Shown here: positions 1 to 9,128 of the stretch, piece after piece
Layout: every line of letters begins with the position of its first letter
Position numbering within the stretch: the stretch's first letter is position 1
Assembly: GCF_018968705.1 (NCBI RefSeq)
Contig: NZ_CP076668.1
Span: 2,181,001 to 2,245,000 of the forward strand
Length of the DNA stretch: 64,000 bases
Source: Pseudomonas lijiangensis
Lineage (GTDB): Bacteria; Pseudomonadota; Gammaproteobacteria; Pseudomonadales; Pseudomonadaceae
Direction: 5' to 3'
Program-made: the position numbers and the translations under genes
Notes under the pieces: generated by a model
Told to the model about the DNA's origin: nothing
Database searches by the model: none
The model's input: only the letters and a program-made list of their open reading frames with translations

Positions 1-1537
1 CGCCGATTACGATCCGCGTGCCCGTGGCTGGTACAAGGCAGCGCAGAACGCACCCGGCATCATCGTCACCGAACCTTACATAGCCGCTTCCTCGGGCAAG
101 CTGGTGGTCACCCTGGCGACGCCGGTCAAGATCCAGAACCAGTTTGCCGGTGTCGCGGGTGCAGACATTTCCCTGGACAGTATCAGCAAGACCATCAACT
201 CCCTGAATTTCGGCGGCCATGGTTATGCGTACATTGTCAGCGCTGATGGCAAGATCCTGATTCACCCGGACAGCAAGCTGGTCCTCAAGAACATCAGCGA
301 AGCCTATCCGAACAACACGCCGAAAATCGTCGCGGGTGTGACTGAAATTACATCCGGTGGCAAGACGGAGTTCGTCTCCTTCACGCCGGTCCAGGGTATT
401 TCAACCGCGAACTGGTATGTCGCCCTGGTACTGGATCAGGAAGCGGCCTACTCGATGCTCAGCGAGTTCCGCACCTCGGCGATCACCGCCATGGGTGTGG
501 TCGTGCTGGTGATCATCCTGTTGCTGGGCCTGCTGATTCGTGTGCTGATGCAGCCATTGCACCAGATGGGGCGCGCCATGCGTGACATCGCGGACGGTGA
601 GGGCGACCTGACCAAGCGGCTGGCCATTACCTCCCAGGATGAGTTCGGTGAGCTGGCGCAATCCTTCAACCACTTTGTCGAGCGTATCCACACCTCGATC
701 CGTGAAGTGGCTTCCACTGCCGGGCAACTGGGTGAAGTTGCAACGCGAGTGGTCAAGGCGTCCAATTCGTCCATGACCAACTCCGACCAGCAAGCCAACC
801 GTACCGAAAGTGTGGCTGCGGCCATCAATCAACTGGGCGCTGCCGCCCATGAAATTGCCCAGAACGCTGCGCGCACCTCGCAACAGTCCAGCGATGCCAG
901 CGACCTGGCCGGTGAAGGCCAGAGCGTCGTGCAGCAGACCATTGCCGCGATGAACGAACTGTCGGGCAAGATCAGCGAGTCGTGCGTCAACATCGAGAGC
1001 CTCAATGGCAAGACCGCCAATATCGGGCAGATTCTCGAGGTCATCACCAGCATTTCCCAGCAGACCAACCTGCTGGCCCTCAACGCTGCCATCGAGGCTG
1101 CTCGCGCAGGTGAAGCAGGCCGTGGTTTTGCCGTGGTGGCCGATGAGGTTCGCAATCTGGCGCACCGGACTCAGGATTCTGCCCAGCAAGTGCAGACCAT
1201 GATCGAAGAGTTGCAGGTCGGCGCCCGTGAGGCGGTCGTGAACATGACTGAAAGCCAGCGTCAGAGCGAGGACAGCGTGAGCATCGCCAACCGCGCCGGT
1301 GAGCGCTTGGGCAGCGTCACCCGACGTATCGACGAAATCAACGGCATGAACCAGTCGGTTGCCACTGCAACTGAAGAGCAGACCGCCGTTGTGGAGTCGA
1401 TCAACGTCGACATCACGCATATCAACACCCTCAACCAGCAGGGTGTCGATAACCTGCGCCTGACGCTGGATGCCTGCAACCTGCTGGAAGAGCAGGCCGC
1501 CCGTTTGCAACAATTGGTGGGAAGTTTCCGCATCTGA
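1..1537 (+). CDS. Methyl-accepting chemotaxis protein (5' partial)
   Basis: Inner-membrane chemoreceptor that passes periplasmic ligand occupancy to CheA/CheW. The reading frame is already open at base 2, where the product reads [14 protein letters not shown]; the DPR-R-WY pattern is typical of a dCache sensor, so the N-terminal membrane helix and the first part of the sensor lie outside the window. A hydrophobic segment is encoded at about 480-550, followed by a HAMP domain (about 550-710) and a methyl-accepting signalling domain. The conserved hairpin tip ([16 protein letters not shown]) falls near 1067-1115. No CheR-binding pentapeptide is seen at the C-terminus. The ligand cannot be predicted, because the binding pocket is incomplete. 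An inverted repeat (CGGCCAGT/ACTGGCCG, 1583-1603) follows the stop but has no T-run. Confidence 0.95.
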   Translation, partial: ADYDPRARGWYKAAQNAPGIIVTEPYIAASSGKLVVTLATPVKIQNQFAGVAGADISLDSISKTINSLNFGGHGYAYIVSADGKILIHPDSKLVLKNISEAYPNNTPKIVAGVTEITSGGKTEFVSFTPVQGISTANWYVALVLDQEAAYSMLSEFRTSAITAMGVVVLVIILLLGLLIRVLMQPLHQMGRAMRDIADGEGDLTKRLAITSQDEFGELAQSFNHFVERIHTSIREVASTAGQLGEVATRVVKASNSSMTNSDQQANRTESVAAAINQLGAAAHEIAQNAARTSQQSSDASDLAGEGQSVVQQTIAAMNELSGKISESCVNIESLNGKTANIGQILEVITSISQQTNLLALNAAIEAARAGEAGRGFAVVADEVRNLAHRTQDSAQQVQTMIEELQVGAREAVVNMTESQRQSEDSVSIANRAGERLGSVTRRIDEINGMNQSVATATEEQTAVVESINVDITHINTLNQQGVDNLRLTLDACNLLEEQAARLQQLVGSFRI

Positions 1538-1674
1538 CGTACGAAACAGGGCTACTGAATATCCCCTTGAACGATTATCATCCGGCCAGTCTTTTACTGG
1601 CCGTGGTGTGAATCGTTCATGTTCATCCGCCCCACGGCCTGTCGTTACCCGCAACGTCTGGCGAGGGTGTTTTG

Positions 1675-2241
1675 ATGGTGGGCAGGTTGATCTATCTCAT
1701 CGGGCCGTCGGGTTCAGGCAAGGACAGCCTGCTGGATGCCGCACGGGAAACATTGGCCCTCAATGATTGCCGTATCGTGCGGCGGGTCATTACCCGTTCT
1801 GCCGAGGCCGTGGGTGAAGCAGCCCAGGCCGTCAGTGTCGAACAGTTCGAAACCATGCGCGAGCAGGGCGCTTTTGCCTTGAGCTGGCAGGCCAATGGTC
1901 TGCGCTACGGCATTCCCATCGAAATAGACCAGTGGCTGCTTGAAGGCCATAACGTGCTCATCAACGGTTCAAGGGCTCACTTGCAGCAGGCGCAAGTGCG
2001 TTATCCGACGCTGCTGGCGGTGCTGCTGACGGTGGATCAGCAGGTCTTGCGTCAGCGTCTGTTGGCACGAGGACGCGAATCGGTTGCGGAAATCGAAGCA
2101 AGACTAGAGCGCAACGCTTCCTTTGCCGTGAATGTAATGGCTGGCAACCCCTCGGTTTTCCTGCTGGATAACTCCGGCGAACTGCAACAGACCGTCAACA
2201 CCCTCATTCGCTACATCGACAGCCAGCGCGAACCCGCCTGA
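1675..2241 (+). CDS. phnN: Ribose 1,5-bisphosphokinase PhnN
   Basis: Guanylate-kinase-like P-loop enzyme that phosphorylates ribose 1,5-bisphosphate to PRPP, the last step of the C-P lyase phosphonate pathway. The 188-aa product has a Walker A motif GPSGSGKDS (residues 10-18) directly after the first strand, and the length is normal for PhnN. ATG 1675 is preferred over the TTG one codon upstream. No other phn gene is visible here: a chemoreceptor precedes it and a hydrolase follows. This copy is therefore separated from any C-P lyase operon and may work mainly as a PRPP supply route. Confidence 0.85.
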   Translation: MVGRLIYLIGPSGSGKDSLLDAARETLALNDCRIVRRVITRSAEAVGEAAQAVSVEQFETMREQGAFALSWQANGLRYGIPIEIDQWLLEGHNVLINGSRAHLQQAQVRYPTLLAVLLTVDQQVLRQRLLARGRESVAEIEARLERNASFAVNVMAGNPSVFLLDNSGELQQTVNTLIRYIDSQREPA

Positions 2242-2392
2242 CCGAACCATCGGTCCACCAGGGCACATCCACACAAGGTTGTGTCCTTATTCCCGTCTAG
2301 TCTCAATTCCCACACCTTCGATGCGTCGATTGCGCATGACGTCGCGCGAATGTCGTCCTTGTTCCTGTCACTGCTGCATAACATGAGGATTG

Positions 2393-3220
2393 ATGTTTAT
2401 GGGCCTGCTGAAAGTCAAAGATGGCACCGAGATCTACTACAAGGATTGGGGCACCGGGCAACCGATCGTGTTCTCCCATGGCTGGCCGCTGGATGCCGAC
2501 GCCTGGGATGCCCAGATGAATTTCCTGGGTCGCCTCGGCTACCGGGTCATTGCTCACGACCGGCGCGGACATGGCCGCTCAAGCCAGCCGTGGGATGGCA
2601 ATGAAATGGACACTTACGCCGACGATCTGGCCGAGCTGTTCGAGGCGCTGGACCTGAAGGACGCGGTTCTGGTCGGTCACTCCACTGGCGGCGGCGAAGT
2701 CGCCCGCTATATTGGCCGTCATGGCACTGCACGAGTCGCCAAGGCAGTGCTGATTGGTGCAGTGCCGCCGATCATGCTCAAGACGGAGGCCAATCCCGAC
2801 GGGCTGCCTATCGAAGTCTTCGATGGCATTCGCGAAAGCGTCACGGCCAATCGTTCGCAGTTCTTCAAGGAGCTGGCGATACCTTTCTATGGTTTCAATC
2901 GCGAGGGCGCCGAGGTTTCCCAGGGCACCATCGATGCGTTCTGGGCCATCGGCATGCTGGGCTCTATCAAGGGTGAGCTGGATTGCATCAAGGCGTTTTC
3001 CGAAACCGATTTCACCGAAGACCTGAAGAAGTTCGATATTCCCACCCTGATTCTGCATGGCGATGACGACCAGATCGTGCCCATTGCCGCTTCGGCCCTG
3101 AAAAGCGCAGAACTGGTGCACGGCTCGGTGTTGAAGATCATCCCTGGTGCCTCCCATGGCATGTGCACGACATTGATCGATGAGATCAATGGCTATCTGC
3201 TGGACTTCATCAAGCAGTAA
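2393..3220 (+). CDS. Alpha/beta hydrolase (non-heme chloroperoxidase/arylesterase family)
   Basis: Cytoplasmic alpha/beta-hydrolase of about 275 aa, the usual length for bacterial arylesterase/perhydrolase enzymes often annotated as non-heme chloroperoxidase. Visible features are the oxyanion-hole strand FSHGWPLD, the nucleophile elbow GHSTGG (Ser about 97), the acid loop [10 protein letters not shown] and the late histidine in GASHGM, so the triad is complete. A GAGG at 2385-2388 precedes two in-frame starts, ATG 2393 and ATG 2399; either is possible. The natural substrate is not evident. Neighbours do not form an obvious pathway with it. Confidence 0.85.
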   Translation: MFMGLLKVKDGTEIYYKDWGTGQPIVFSHGWPLDADAWDAQMNFLGRLGYRVIAHDRRGHGRSSQPWDGNEMDTYADDLAELFEALDLKDAVLVGHSTGGGEVARYIGRHGTARVAKAVLIGAVPPIMLKTEANPDGLPIEVFDGIRESVTANRSQFFKELAIPFYGFNREGAEVSQGTIDAFWAIGMLGSIKGELDCIKAFSETDFTEDLKKFDIPTLILHGDDDQIVPIAASALKSAELVHGSVLKIIPGASHGMCTTLIDEINGYLLDFIKQ

Positions 3221-3284
3221 TCACAGGGGCCGTGTGCAAATTCATTGGCTCTGTCTGCCGATAAATTGGGCGCAAACGAAACTG

Positions 3285-3378
3285 GCGGGAGGCAGCTTGC
3301 TGGCGACATCTACCGTGAAGCCGATAAAAATGCTTTGACTTCACCGGCCCCGTCGCCGGCAAGCCGCCTCCCACAGTA
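3285..3378. repeat. Diverged copy of the GGCAGCTTGCTGGCGA palindromic repeat
   Basis: Arms GGGAGGCAGCTTGCTGGCGA and its imperfect complement (TCGCCGGCAAGCCGCCTCCC) flank about 50 bp in the gap 3221-3481. It belongs to the same family as the better-conserved copies near 10.8, 23.0, 42.5 and 49.5 kb, but the centre and the outer flanks have drifted. The rest of this gap shows no gene. Confidence 0.7.
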
Positions 3379-3481
3379 AGTGTCAGTCTTCTCCCGTTAC
3401 ACCTATTACATGCACCAGATTGAATCAGGCATGGACCTGCTTTTGCATGGAGACCCCCATCTCCAACCGTGAAGCTAGTCC

Positions 3482-4777
3482 ATGACTGATAAAAACATGC
3501 CCGCAGCATTGCGTTTCATGTTGGCTGCGCGCCGCAGCGAACTGGAAGGCCTGGAAGGATTGGCCTCCACTTGTCAGATGGTGACGCAGGTCGGCCAGCT
3601 GGTGCATGCCCTGCAACGTGAGCGTGGTTATTCCAATATGTTTCTGGGCAGCGGCAAGGCCCATCACCTGACCCAGCTCGATGTACTGACAGCCGAGGCC
3701 AAGGCCGTTGAAGCCCGGGTCCTTGATTCTTTCGAGCGCATCGATCTGGACGCCGCCAGCGCATCCGACCGGGCCCGGCTGTTCAACCGTATTGCCTATG
3801 TCATGCATGGCCTGGATGAGTTGCCCGGCTTGCGGCGACGTATTCGCGAGCAGCGGCTGACCCCTCAGGACGCCACCATGGTGCTGAGCCGTCTGATCGG
3901 TGGCTTGCTGGCGGTGGTGTTCGAGGCCGCCGACACAGCGATTGATCCTGTGGTCACCCGTGTGCTGGTAGCGATGTTCAATTTCATGCAGGGCAAGGAA
4001 CTGGCCGGGCAAGAGCGCGCCTGTGGTGTGGGAGGTTTTCTGGCGGGCTATTTCGATGCTGCAGCCCATGACCGGCTTCAGCATCTGGTGCAGAGCCAGG
4101 AGCGTTGCTTCCAGACCTTCATCCAGTTTGCCGACGACGATGCACGACGCCTGTGGCGCAATCAGGAAAGCAGCGATTGCGTGGCGCAGCTTGGGCGTTT
4201 GCGTGGCGTGGCGTTGAAAACCTCGGAAGACGAGAAAGTCGACTCGATGCTTTCCGAAGTCTGGTTCGACCTCAACACCCTGCGCATCGATGCCATGCGC
4301 GATATCGAGATCTATCTGGCCGACGGGCTGCTGGTCAAGTGTCAGGAGAGCATCAAGCAGGCCCGTGCCGATCTGGACAACCACCGACAATTGCTCACCC
4401 GTCTGGTGAGCCTGGAAGCCGAAGGCAGTGTCGATCAGGCGCGTCTGTTCAGTGTCCAGGCCATTGATCTGGACAGTACGCCAACCGATGGCCTGGGGCC
4501 GAACCTTGGGCGTTCGGTTCTGGATCTGTTGCAGTCCCAGACCCAGCGCCTGCTGAGCGCCAATGATGAACTCGAAGAGGCACGACAGGCCCTCAACGAA
4601 CGCAAGCTGATCGAACGGGCCAAGCGTCTGTTGATGGACGAGCATCAATTGAGCGAAGGCCAGGCCTATGAGCGTCTGCGCCAGTCGGCGATGGAGCGTG
4701 GCCAGCGTATGGTCGATGTCTCCCAGACTCTGCTGGCCTTTGCCGCAGCACGTCCGGCGCCACGTAAACGCCACTGA
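3482..4777 (+). CDS. nasR: NasR-like nitrate/nitrite-responsive transcription antiterminator (NIT-ANTAR)
   Basis: Cytoplasmic RNA-binding regulator of 431 aa. Residues about 30-270 form an all-helical NIT domain, which senses nitrate/nitrite in the Klebsiella NasR family. The last 55 residues are an ANTAR domain (LIERAKRLLMDEHQLSEGQA, then AYERLRQSAMERG), which binds paired RNA hairpins and prevents termination. ATG 3482 is the natural N-terminus. The gene sits immediately upstream of a nitrate ABC transporter whose leader (4778-5065) holds a hairpin with the ANTAR-type loop and an intrinsic terminator, the expected target. A second candidate target is the nirB leader at 42165-42325. Family function is established; these specific targets are inferred. 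Confidence 0.9.
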   Translation: MTDKNMPAALRFMLAARRSELEGLEGLASTCQMVTQVGQLVHALQRERGYSNMFLGSGKAHHLTQLDVLTAEAKAVEARVLDSFERIDLDAASASDRARLFNRIAYVMHGLDELPGLRRRIREQRLTPQDATMVLSRLIGGLLAVVFEAADTAIDPVVTRVLVAMFNFMQGKELAGQERACGVGGFLAGYFDAAAHDRLQHLVQSQERCFQTFIQFADDDARRLWRNQESSDCVAQLGRLRGVALKTSEDEKVDSMLSEVWFDLNTLRIDAMRDIEIYLADGLLVKCQESIKQARADLDNHRQLLTRLVSLEAEGSVDQARLFSVQAIDLDSTPTDGLGPNLGRSVLDLLQSQTQRLLSANDELEEARQALNERKLIERAKRLLMDEHQLSEGQAYERLRQSAMERGQRMVDVSQTLLAFAAARPAPRKRH

Positions 4778-4900
4778 CCCTTGTGCACTTGCGCCGGGCA
4801 AGCGGCGCAGGTCGCGCCCCAGTAATGTGCGAAACGATCTTGAGGCGCACCGCGAGCCAGATACGTCATCTTCGCTACAAGCCACGCGATTCGTGGTTGC

Positions 4901-4929
4901 TGCAGAGCTGGCATGCAAACTGCTTTGCA
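4901..4929 (+). promoter_or_regulatory. Candidate ANTAR-binding tandem hairpins in the nrtA leader
   Basis: Hairpin 2 (4914-4929) is TGCAA-ACTGCT-TTGCA: a 5-bp stem with a hexaloop that has A at position 1 and G at position 4, the known ANTAR loop signature. Directly before it, 4901-4913 can fold as TGC-AGAGCTG-GCA, a weak 3-bp stem whose 7-nt loop also has A1 and G4. A stronger hairpin further up (CCACG/CGTGG, 4882-4896) has a 5-nt loop that does not match. The second hairpin is convincing; the first is tentative. Confidence 0.55.
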
Positions 4930-4987
4930 GGTTGTGCAAGCCGGGTGCTTCCAGACGAAGACCGCGGCACATAAGCGAATTCCGGAC

Positions 4988-5042
4988 AACGGCGTCCACA
5001 TGCTCATTGGCAAAGCCAGGAGTGTGTGTACGCCGTTTTTTT
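4988..5042 (+). terminator. Intrinsic (leader) terminator upstream of nrtA
   Basis: AACGGCGT (4988-4995) pairs perfectly with ACGCCGTT (5030-5037). The stem can extend by CACA/TGTG after one mismatch and is followed by seven Ts (5036-5042). It lies only 23 nt before the nrtA start and after nasR, so it would stop transcription before the transporter unless antiterminated. The position fits NasR-type attenuation control. Confidence 0.8.
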
Positions 5043-5065
5043 ATGCGTGTTTTTGGGGGAATGAA

Positions 5066-6400
5066 ATGGACGATAAGCCAGATAGCCTTGAGCAAGACAG
5101 CCCGGAAAATGCACCTCGGCGGTCTTTCCTCAAACAGTCGCTGGGCTTGCTGGGCGGCGGTGCAGCACTGAGTATCCTGCCACCTGGCTTGCAGTCCGTG
5201 GTCTGGGCTGCTGGCACCGATGGCCTGGAAACCACCAGTGCCAAGCTGGGGTTCATTGCCCTGACCGACGCCGCGCCGCTGTTCGTGGCCGACGAGAAAG
5301 GTCTGTTCGCCAAGTACGGCATGACCGGTGTCGAAGTGCTGAAACAGTCGTCCTGGGGCACCACACGCGACAACCTGGTACTGGGCTCGGCCAGCAATGG
5401 CATCGATGGCGCACACATCCTGACGCCCATGCCTTACCTGATCGCCGCAGGCAAGATCACCCCCAATAACAGGCCGGTGCCGATGTACATCCTGGCGCGC
5501 CTGAACGTGGGTGGCCAGTGCATTTCCGTGGGCAACGAATACGCTGACCTGAAACTGGGCCTCGACTCGGCGCCTTTCAAGACCGCACTGGCTGCCAAGA
5601 AGACAGCCGGCAAGAGCATCAACGCCGCAATGACTTTCCCTGGCGGCACCCATGACCTGTGGATGCGCTACTGGCTGGCGGCCGGTGGCATCGATCCGAA
5701 CAAGGACCTGTCGACCATCGTCGTGCCGCCACCGCAAATGGTCGCCAACATGAAGGTCGGCAGCATGGACAGCTTCTGTGTGGGCGAGCCGTGGAACGGG
5801 CAACTGGTCAATCAGAAGATCGGCTACACCGCCAACACCACCAGCGAAATCTGGAATAACCACCCGGAAAAAGCCCTGGCGTTGCGTGCCGACTATGTAG
5901 ACGCCAATCCCAACGCGGCCAAGGCGTTGCTCAAGGCCGTGATGGAAGCGCAGATGTTCTGCGATCAGCCGGAAAACAAGGAAGAGGTCGCGCAAATCTG
6001 CGCCAAGCGCCGCTGGATCAACGCTCCTTACGACGACATCGTGCAACGCATGAAAGGCAACTTCGATTACGGCACCGGCAAGGTCGTGGAAAACAGCCCG
6101 TTCCTGATGCGCTACTGGAACGAGTTCGCGTCCTACCCGTTCAAGAGCCATGACCTGTGGTTCCTCACCGAGAACAAACGCTGGGGCTACCTGCCGCAGG
6201 GTTTCGACAGCCAGGCGCTGGTGGACAAGGTCAACCGTGAAGACATCTGGCGCAAGGCAGCGGCTGAACTGAACGTACCGGCGGCACAGATTCCGGCCTC
6301 CACCTCGCGTGGCATCGAGAGGTTCTTCGATGGCAAGACCTTTGATCCGCAAAACCCGCAGGCCTATCTGGACAGCCAGACCATCAAGGCTCTGTCCTGA
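5066..6400 (+). CDS. nrtA: Nitrate ABC transporter substrate-binding protein (NrtA/CmpA family)
   Basis: Periplasmic solute-binding protein of 444 aa for nitrate/nitrite import. The N-terminus has a twin-arginine signal (R18-R19 in PRRSFLKQ) followed by a hydrophobic, Gly/Ala-rich stretch, so it is probably exported folded through Tat. The mature part has NrtA family features such as GFIALTDAAPLFVADEKG and VGEPWNGQLV. ATG 5066 is chosen because GGGGGA ends 5 nt before it; in-frame codons upstream lie inside the leader terminator. First gene of nrtA-nrtB-ATPase, with 27 bp to nrtB. Expression is probably under NasR antitermination. Confidence 0.92.
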   Translation: MDDKPDSLEQDSPENAPRRSFLKQSLGLLGGGAALSILPPGLQSVVWAAGTDGLETTSAKLGFIALTDAAPLFVADEKGLFAKYGMTGVEVLKQSSWGTTRDNLVLGSASNGIDGAHILTPMPYLIAAGKITPNNRPVPMYILARLNVGGQCISVGNEYADLKLGLDSAPFKTALAAKKTAGKSINAAMTFPGGTHDLWMRYWLAAGGIDPNKDLSTIVVPPPQMVANMKVGSMDSFCVGEPWNGQLVNQKIGYTANTTSEIWNNHPEKALALRADYVDANPNAAKALLKAVMEAQMFCDQPENKEEVAQICAKRRWINAPYDDIVQRMKGNFDYGTGKVVENSPFLMRYWNEFASYPFKSHDLWFLTENKRWGYLPQGFDSQALVDKVNREDIWRKAAAELNVPAAQIPASTSRGIERFFDGKTFDPQNPQAYLDSQTIKALS

Positions 6401-6427
6401 TAGTGGCCACTCGCTTGGGAGAAATCG

Positions 6428-7303
6428 ATGAACGCTGAAAGTAAAAGCTTCAAGGCCGCGGGAACGCCCGTGAGCGTCACCGGCAAGCCTGCCAGTCGCT
6501 GGCCTGCCCGGATCAAGAACCTGCGTCAGTTCCTTGTGCAGGGTGTATTGCCACCGCTGGTGGTGGGCGCGCTGTTTCTGTTGCTGTGGCAAATGCTCTG
6601 CAGCGGCAAGGGCGCGGCCTTGCCGCCGCCGACCCAGGTCATTCATGAAACCTGGGAGCTGATCATCCATCCGTTCTATGACAACGGCGGTAATGACAAG
6701 GGCATGGCCTGGCAACTGCTCGCCAGCCTGCAACGTGTCGCTTACGGCTATACGCTGGCGGTGGTCGCCGGGATCAGCCTCGGGGTGTTGGTCGGTCAGT
6801 CGGCCTGGGCCATGCGCGCACTGGACCCGCTGTTCCAGATCCTGCGTACCGTACCGCCGCTGGCCTGGTTGCCGCTGTCGCTGGCAGGTTTCAAGGACAG
6901 CCATCCTTCGGCGATTTTCGTGATTTTCATCACCGCCATCTGGCCGATCATCATCAATACCTCGGTGGGCGTGCGCAACATTCCCGATGACTACCGCAAC
7001 GTGGCCAAGGTCCTGCGTCTCAATGGCGTGGAGTACTTCTGCAAGATCATGCTGCCTGCTGCTGCGCCGTACATCTTCTCCGGCCTACGTATCGGCGTCG
7101 GCCTTTCCTGGCTGGCGATCATTGCCGCCGAAATGCTGATCGGTGGCGTGGGTATCGGCTTCTTCATCTGGGATGCGTGGAACGCCTCGCGCATCAGCGA
7201 CATCATCCTGGCGCTGATCTATGTCGGTGTCGTCGGGTTTCTACTCGACCGGTTGGTGGCCCTGATCGGTCATCTGGTCACTCGCGGCACATCGGCCGGT
7301 TAA
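6428..7303 (+). CDS. nrtB: Nitrate ABC transporter permease
   Basis: Inner-membrane permease of 291 aa, of the BPD_transp_1 fold used by nitrate/sulfonate/taurine importers. Several transmembrane segments are evident, beginning around residues 40-60. The EAA-type cytoplasmic loop that contacts the ATPase (VAKVLRLNGVEYFCKIMLPA) lies in the second half. A GGGAG site precedes ATG 6428. It follows nrtA closely and is followed after 11 bp by the ATPase gene, so the three form one operon. Confidence 0.92.
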   Translation: MNAESKSFKAAGTPVSVTGKPASRWPARIKNLRQFLVQGVLPPLVVGALFLLLWQMLCSGKGAALPPPTQVIHETWELIIHPFYDNGGNDKGMAWQLLASLQRVAYGYTLAVVAGISLGVLVGQSAWAMRALDPLFQILRTVPPLAWLPLSLAGFKDSHPSAIFVIFITAIWPIIINTSVGVRNIPDDYRNVAKVLRLNGVEYFCKIMLPAAAPYIFSGLRIGVGLSWLAIIAAEMLIGGVGIGFFIWDAWNASRISDIILALIYVGVVGFLLDRLVALIGHLVTRGTSAG

Positions 7304-7314
7304 GGAGCAAGCAC

Positions 7315-8124
7315 ATGAATGCGCACGACAAATATCTGAGCATCGAAAACGTCAGCAAGACCTTCGAGCGTGACGGCGTCTCCAGCCAGGTCCTGACCGG
7401 TGTCAACCTGGAAGTGGCGCGGGGCGAGTACATCTCCATCATCGGCCACTCGGGCTGCGGCAAATCGACGGTATTGAATATTGTGGCCGGTCTGACCGAG
7501 TCCACCAGCGGTGCGGTGATTCTGGATGGCAAGGAGGTTCGCACACCGGGCCCGGATCGCAGCCTGGTGTTCCAGAACCATTCGCTGCTGCCCTGGCTGA
7601 CGGTCTACGAGAACGTGGCGCTGGCGGTCGACAAGGTGTTCAAACACAGCAAGAGCAAGGCCGAGCGCCATGAATGGGTGCTCTATAACCTGGACATGGT
7701 CAGCATGAGCCATGCCCTGCACAAGCGCCCGAGTGAAGTGTCCGGCGGCATGAAGCAGCGGGTCGGCATCGCCCGTGCGCTGGCCATGCAGCCCAAGGTC
7801 CTGCTGCTGGACGAGCCCTTTGGCGCACTGGATGCGTTGACTCGCGCCCACTTGCAGGACGAGGTGATGCGTATCCAGAGCGAATTGCAGAACACGGTGC
7901 TGATGATCACCCACGACGTTGACGAAGCGGTGCTGCTTTCCGACCGCATCGTGATGATGACCAACGGCCCGTCGGCGACCATCGGCGAAATCCTCACGAT
8001 CGACCTGCCGCGCCCACGCAACCGTATCGCCATGGCCGATGACCCGCTGTACAACCAGTATCGCCATGCGGTGTTGAGCTTCCTGTACGAGAAGCATCGC
8101 AAGGTAGAAGCAGTGGCCGTCTGA
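7315..8124 (+). CDS. nrtD: Nitrate ABC transporter ATP-binding protein (NrtD type)
   Basis: Cytoplasmic ABC ATPase of 269 aa that powers nitrate import. Walker A is GHSGCGKST (residues 44-52), the signature is SGGMKQR and Walker B is LLLDEP, followed by the H-loop ITHDVDEA. The single nucleotide-binding domain without a fused solute-binding domain makes it NrtD-like rather than NrtC-like. ATG 7315 is preceded by AAGGAG. Last gene of the nitrate uptake operon; a REP palindrome follows the stop. Confidence 0.9.
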   Translation: MNAHDKYLSIENVSKTFERDGVSSQVLTGVNLEVARGEYISIIGHSGCGKSTVLNIVAGLTESTSGAVILDGKEVRTPGPDRSLVFQNHSLLPWLTVYENVALAVDKVFKHSKSKAERHEWVLYNLDMVSMSHALHKRPSEVSGGMKQRVGIARALAMQPKVLLLDEPFGALDALTRAHLQDEVMRIQSELQNTVLMITHDVDEAVLLSDRIVMMTNGPSATIGEILTIDLPRPRNRIAMADDPLYNQYRHAVLSFLYEKHRKVEAVAV

Positions 8125-8130
8125 TCCCCT

Positions 8131-8180
8131 GTGGGAGCGAATTTATTCGCGAAGCCCTTCGCGAATAAATTCGCTCCTAC
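8131..8180. repeat. REP-type palindrome (GGGAGCGAATTTATTCGCG family)
   Basis: GTGGGAGCGAATT-TATTCGCGAAG is followed at once by CTTCGCGAATA-AATTCGCTCC, an almost perfect inverted repeat between two convergent genes. The stop codon of the carrier gene at 8177 lies inside it. Related copies occur at 54328-54418 and 61971-62030, and half copies at about 10677-10700 and 36360-36386. It may also act as a bidirectional transcript end. Confidence 0.85.
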
Positions 8181-9076
8181 AGCCGCGTCCCGATCCACAT
8201 CCACAGCGGCAATGTCCCCGCCGACAGAATGGTGGTCATGCAGATCGCCGAACTGGTTTTCTGCACATCCGGCATGTTCCGGGCAAAGCCCAGCACATTG
8301 ACCCCGGACGGTCCTGCCGCCATCAGCACCAGCACGGATCGCGGCATGCCCTCGATACCCAGAACGATACAGGCCAGCAACACCAGCAGCGGCATCAGCG
8401 CCAGCTTGGCGAAGGTGATGCCCAATGCCTCGGCGCTGGGAGTCAGCCGGTAGCTGGAGAGGTTGGCGCCCAGCACGATCAAGGCGCAGGGCAGGGCGGC
8501 CTGGGCCAGCCAGGTGGTGAGGTGATCGGCCCAGTCCGGTAAGGCCAGGCCGGAGAGGTTCAGCGCCACGCCCAGCAGCAGACCAATGATCATCGGGTTG
8601 GCCAGGCTGGCAATCAATGAGCGTGAGTTGAATGGCTCGTTGCCCGCAAAACTGTCGTACAGGCTCTGGAAGCTGAACAGCAGCAGGCTGTGAACGGCAA
8701 TCACGGTAAACAGCAGAACCAGCCCCGGATTGCCGAACAGACCGGCAATCATCGGAATGCCGATCAAGACGTTATTGGAAAAGCTCGCCGTCAGCCCAAA
8801 AGGTGTCGGCTTCCCCGCAAAGCGGTGGTTCACCAGATTGACCAGCGCAAAGACCATCAGCGCAGGAATGAAGTAGGCCGCCAGTATCCGGATATCCAGA
8901 CCATCGTGCAGCGGCGCCTTGGCCATGCCGGTAAACAGCACCATGGGCATGAACAGCTTGAAGGCCAGATTGCTCAGGGCTTTGGTGCTGTCGGGAGTGA
9001 GTGCCTTGCGGCGCCCCAGCACGTACCCCAGGACGATCAACAGGAATATCGGCAGGATGGCTTGGGAAACGGCCAC
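8177..9076 (-). CDS. AEC family transporter (auxin efflux carrier/malonate-type permease)
   Basis: Integral inner-membrane carrier of 299 aa with about ten predicted membrane helices, opening with LPIFLLIVLGYVLGRRKAL. The fold and length match the AEC family, whose bacterial members move small carboxylates or other organic anions. No substrate can be assigned. It stands alone, convergent with the nitrate transporter operon and 52 bp downstream of the amidase gene on the same strand, so co-transcription with the amidase is possible. Its stop lies inside a REP palindrome. Confidence 0.85.
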   Translation of the reverse strand: MAVSQAILPIFLLIVLGYVLGRRKALTPDSTKALSNLAFKLFMPMVLFTGMAKAPLHDGLDIRILAAYFIPALMVFALVNLVNHRFAGKPTPFGLTASFSNNVLIGIPMIAGLFGNPGLVLLFTVIAVHSLLLFSFQSLYDSFAGNEPFNSRSLIASLANPMIIGLLLGVALNLSGLALPDWADHLTTWLAQAALPCALIVLGANLSSYRLTPSAEALGITFAKLALMPLLVLLACIVLGIEGMPRSVLVLMAAGPSGVNVLGFARNMPDVQKTSSAICMTTILSAGTLPLWMWIGTRL

Positions 9077-9128
9077 AGGTTGGAGCTCCTTGGGGGGAAT
9101 GGCCGGGCATTATGCCCGACCATGCAGG

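Noticed and set aside
401..1654. 417-codon minus-strand frame
   Set aside because: It lies antisense to the chemoreceptor gene, has no recognisable motif and no upstream ribosome site.
4790..4817. Possible sigma-54 promoter and NtrC-like palindrome (TGCGCC/GGCGCA) before nrtA
   Set aside because: GG-N10-GC spacing is present, but the flanking bases match the -24/-12 consensus poorly, unlike the nirB site.
3425..6904. Very long open frame on the minus strand (1159 codons)
   Set aside because: It is antisense to nasR, nrtA and nrtB, all of which have clear family motifs and ribosome sites. Long antisense frames are common in GC-rich DNA.
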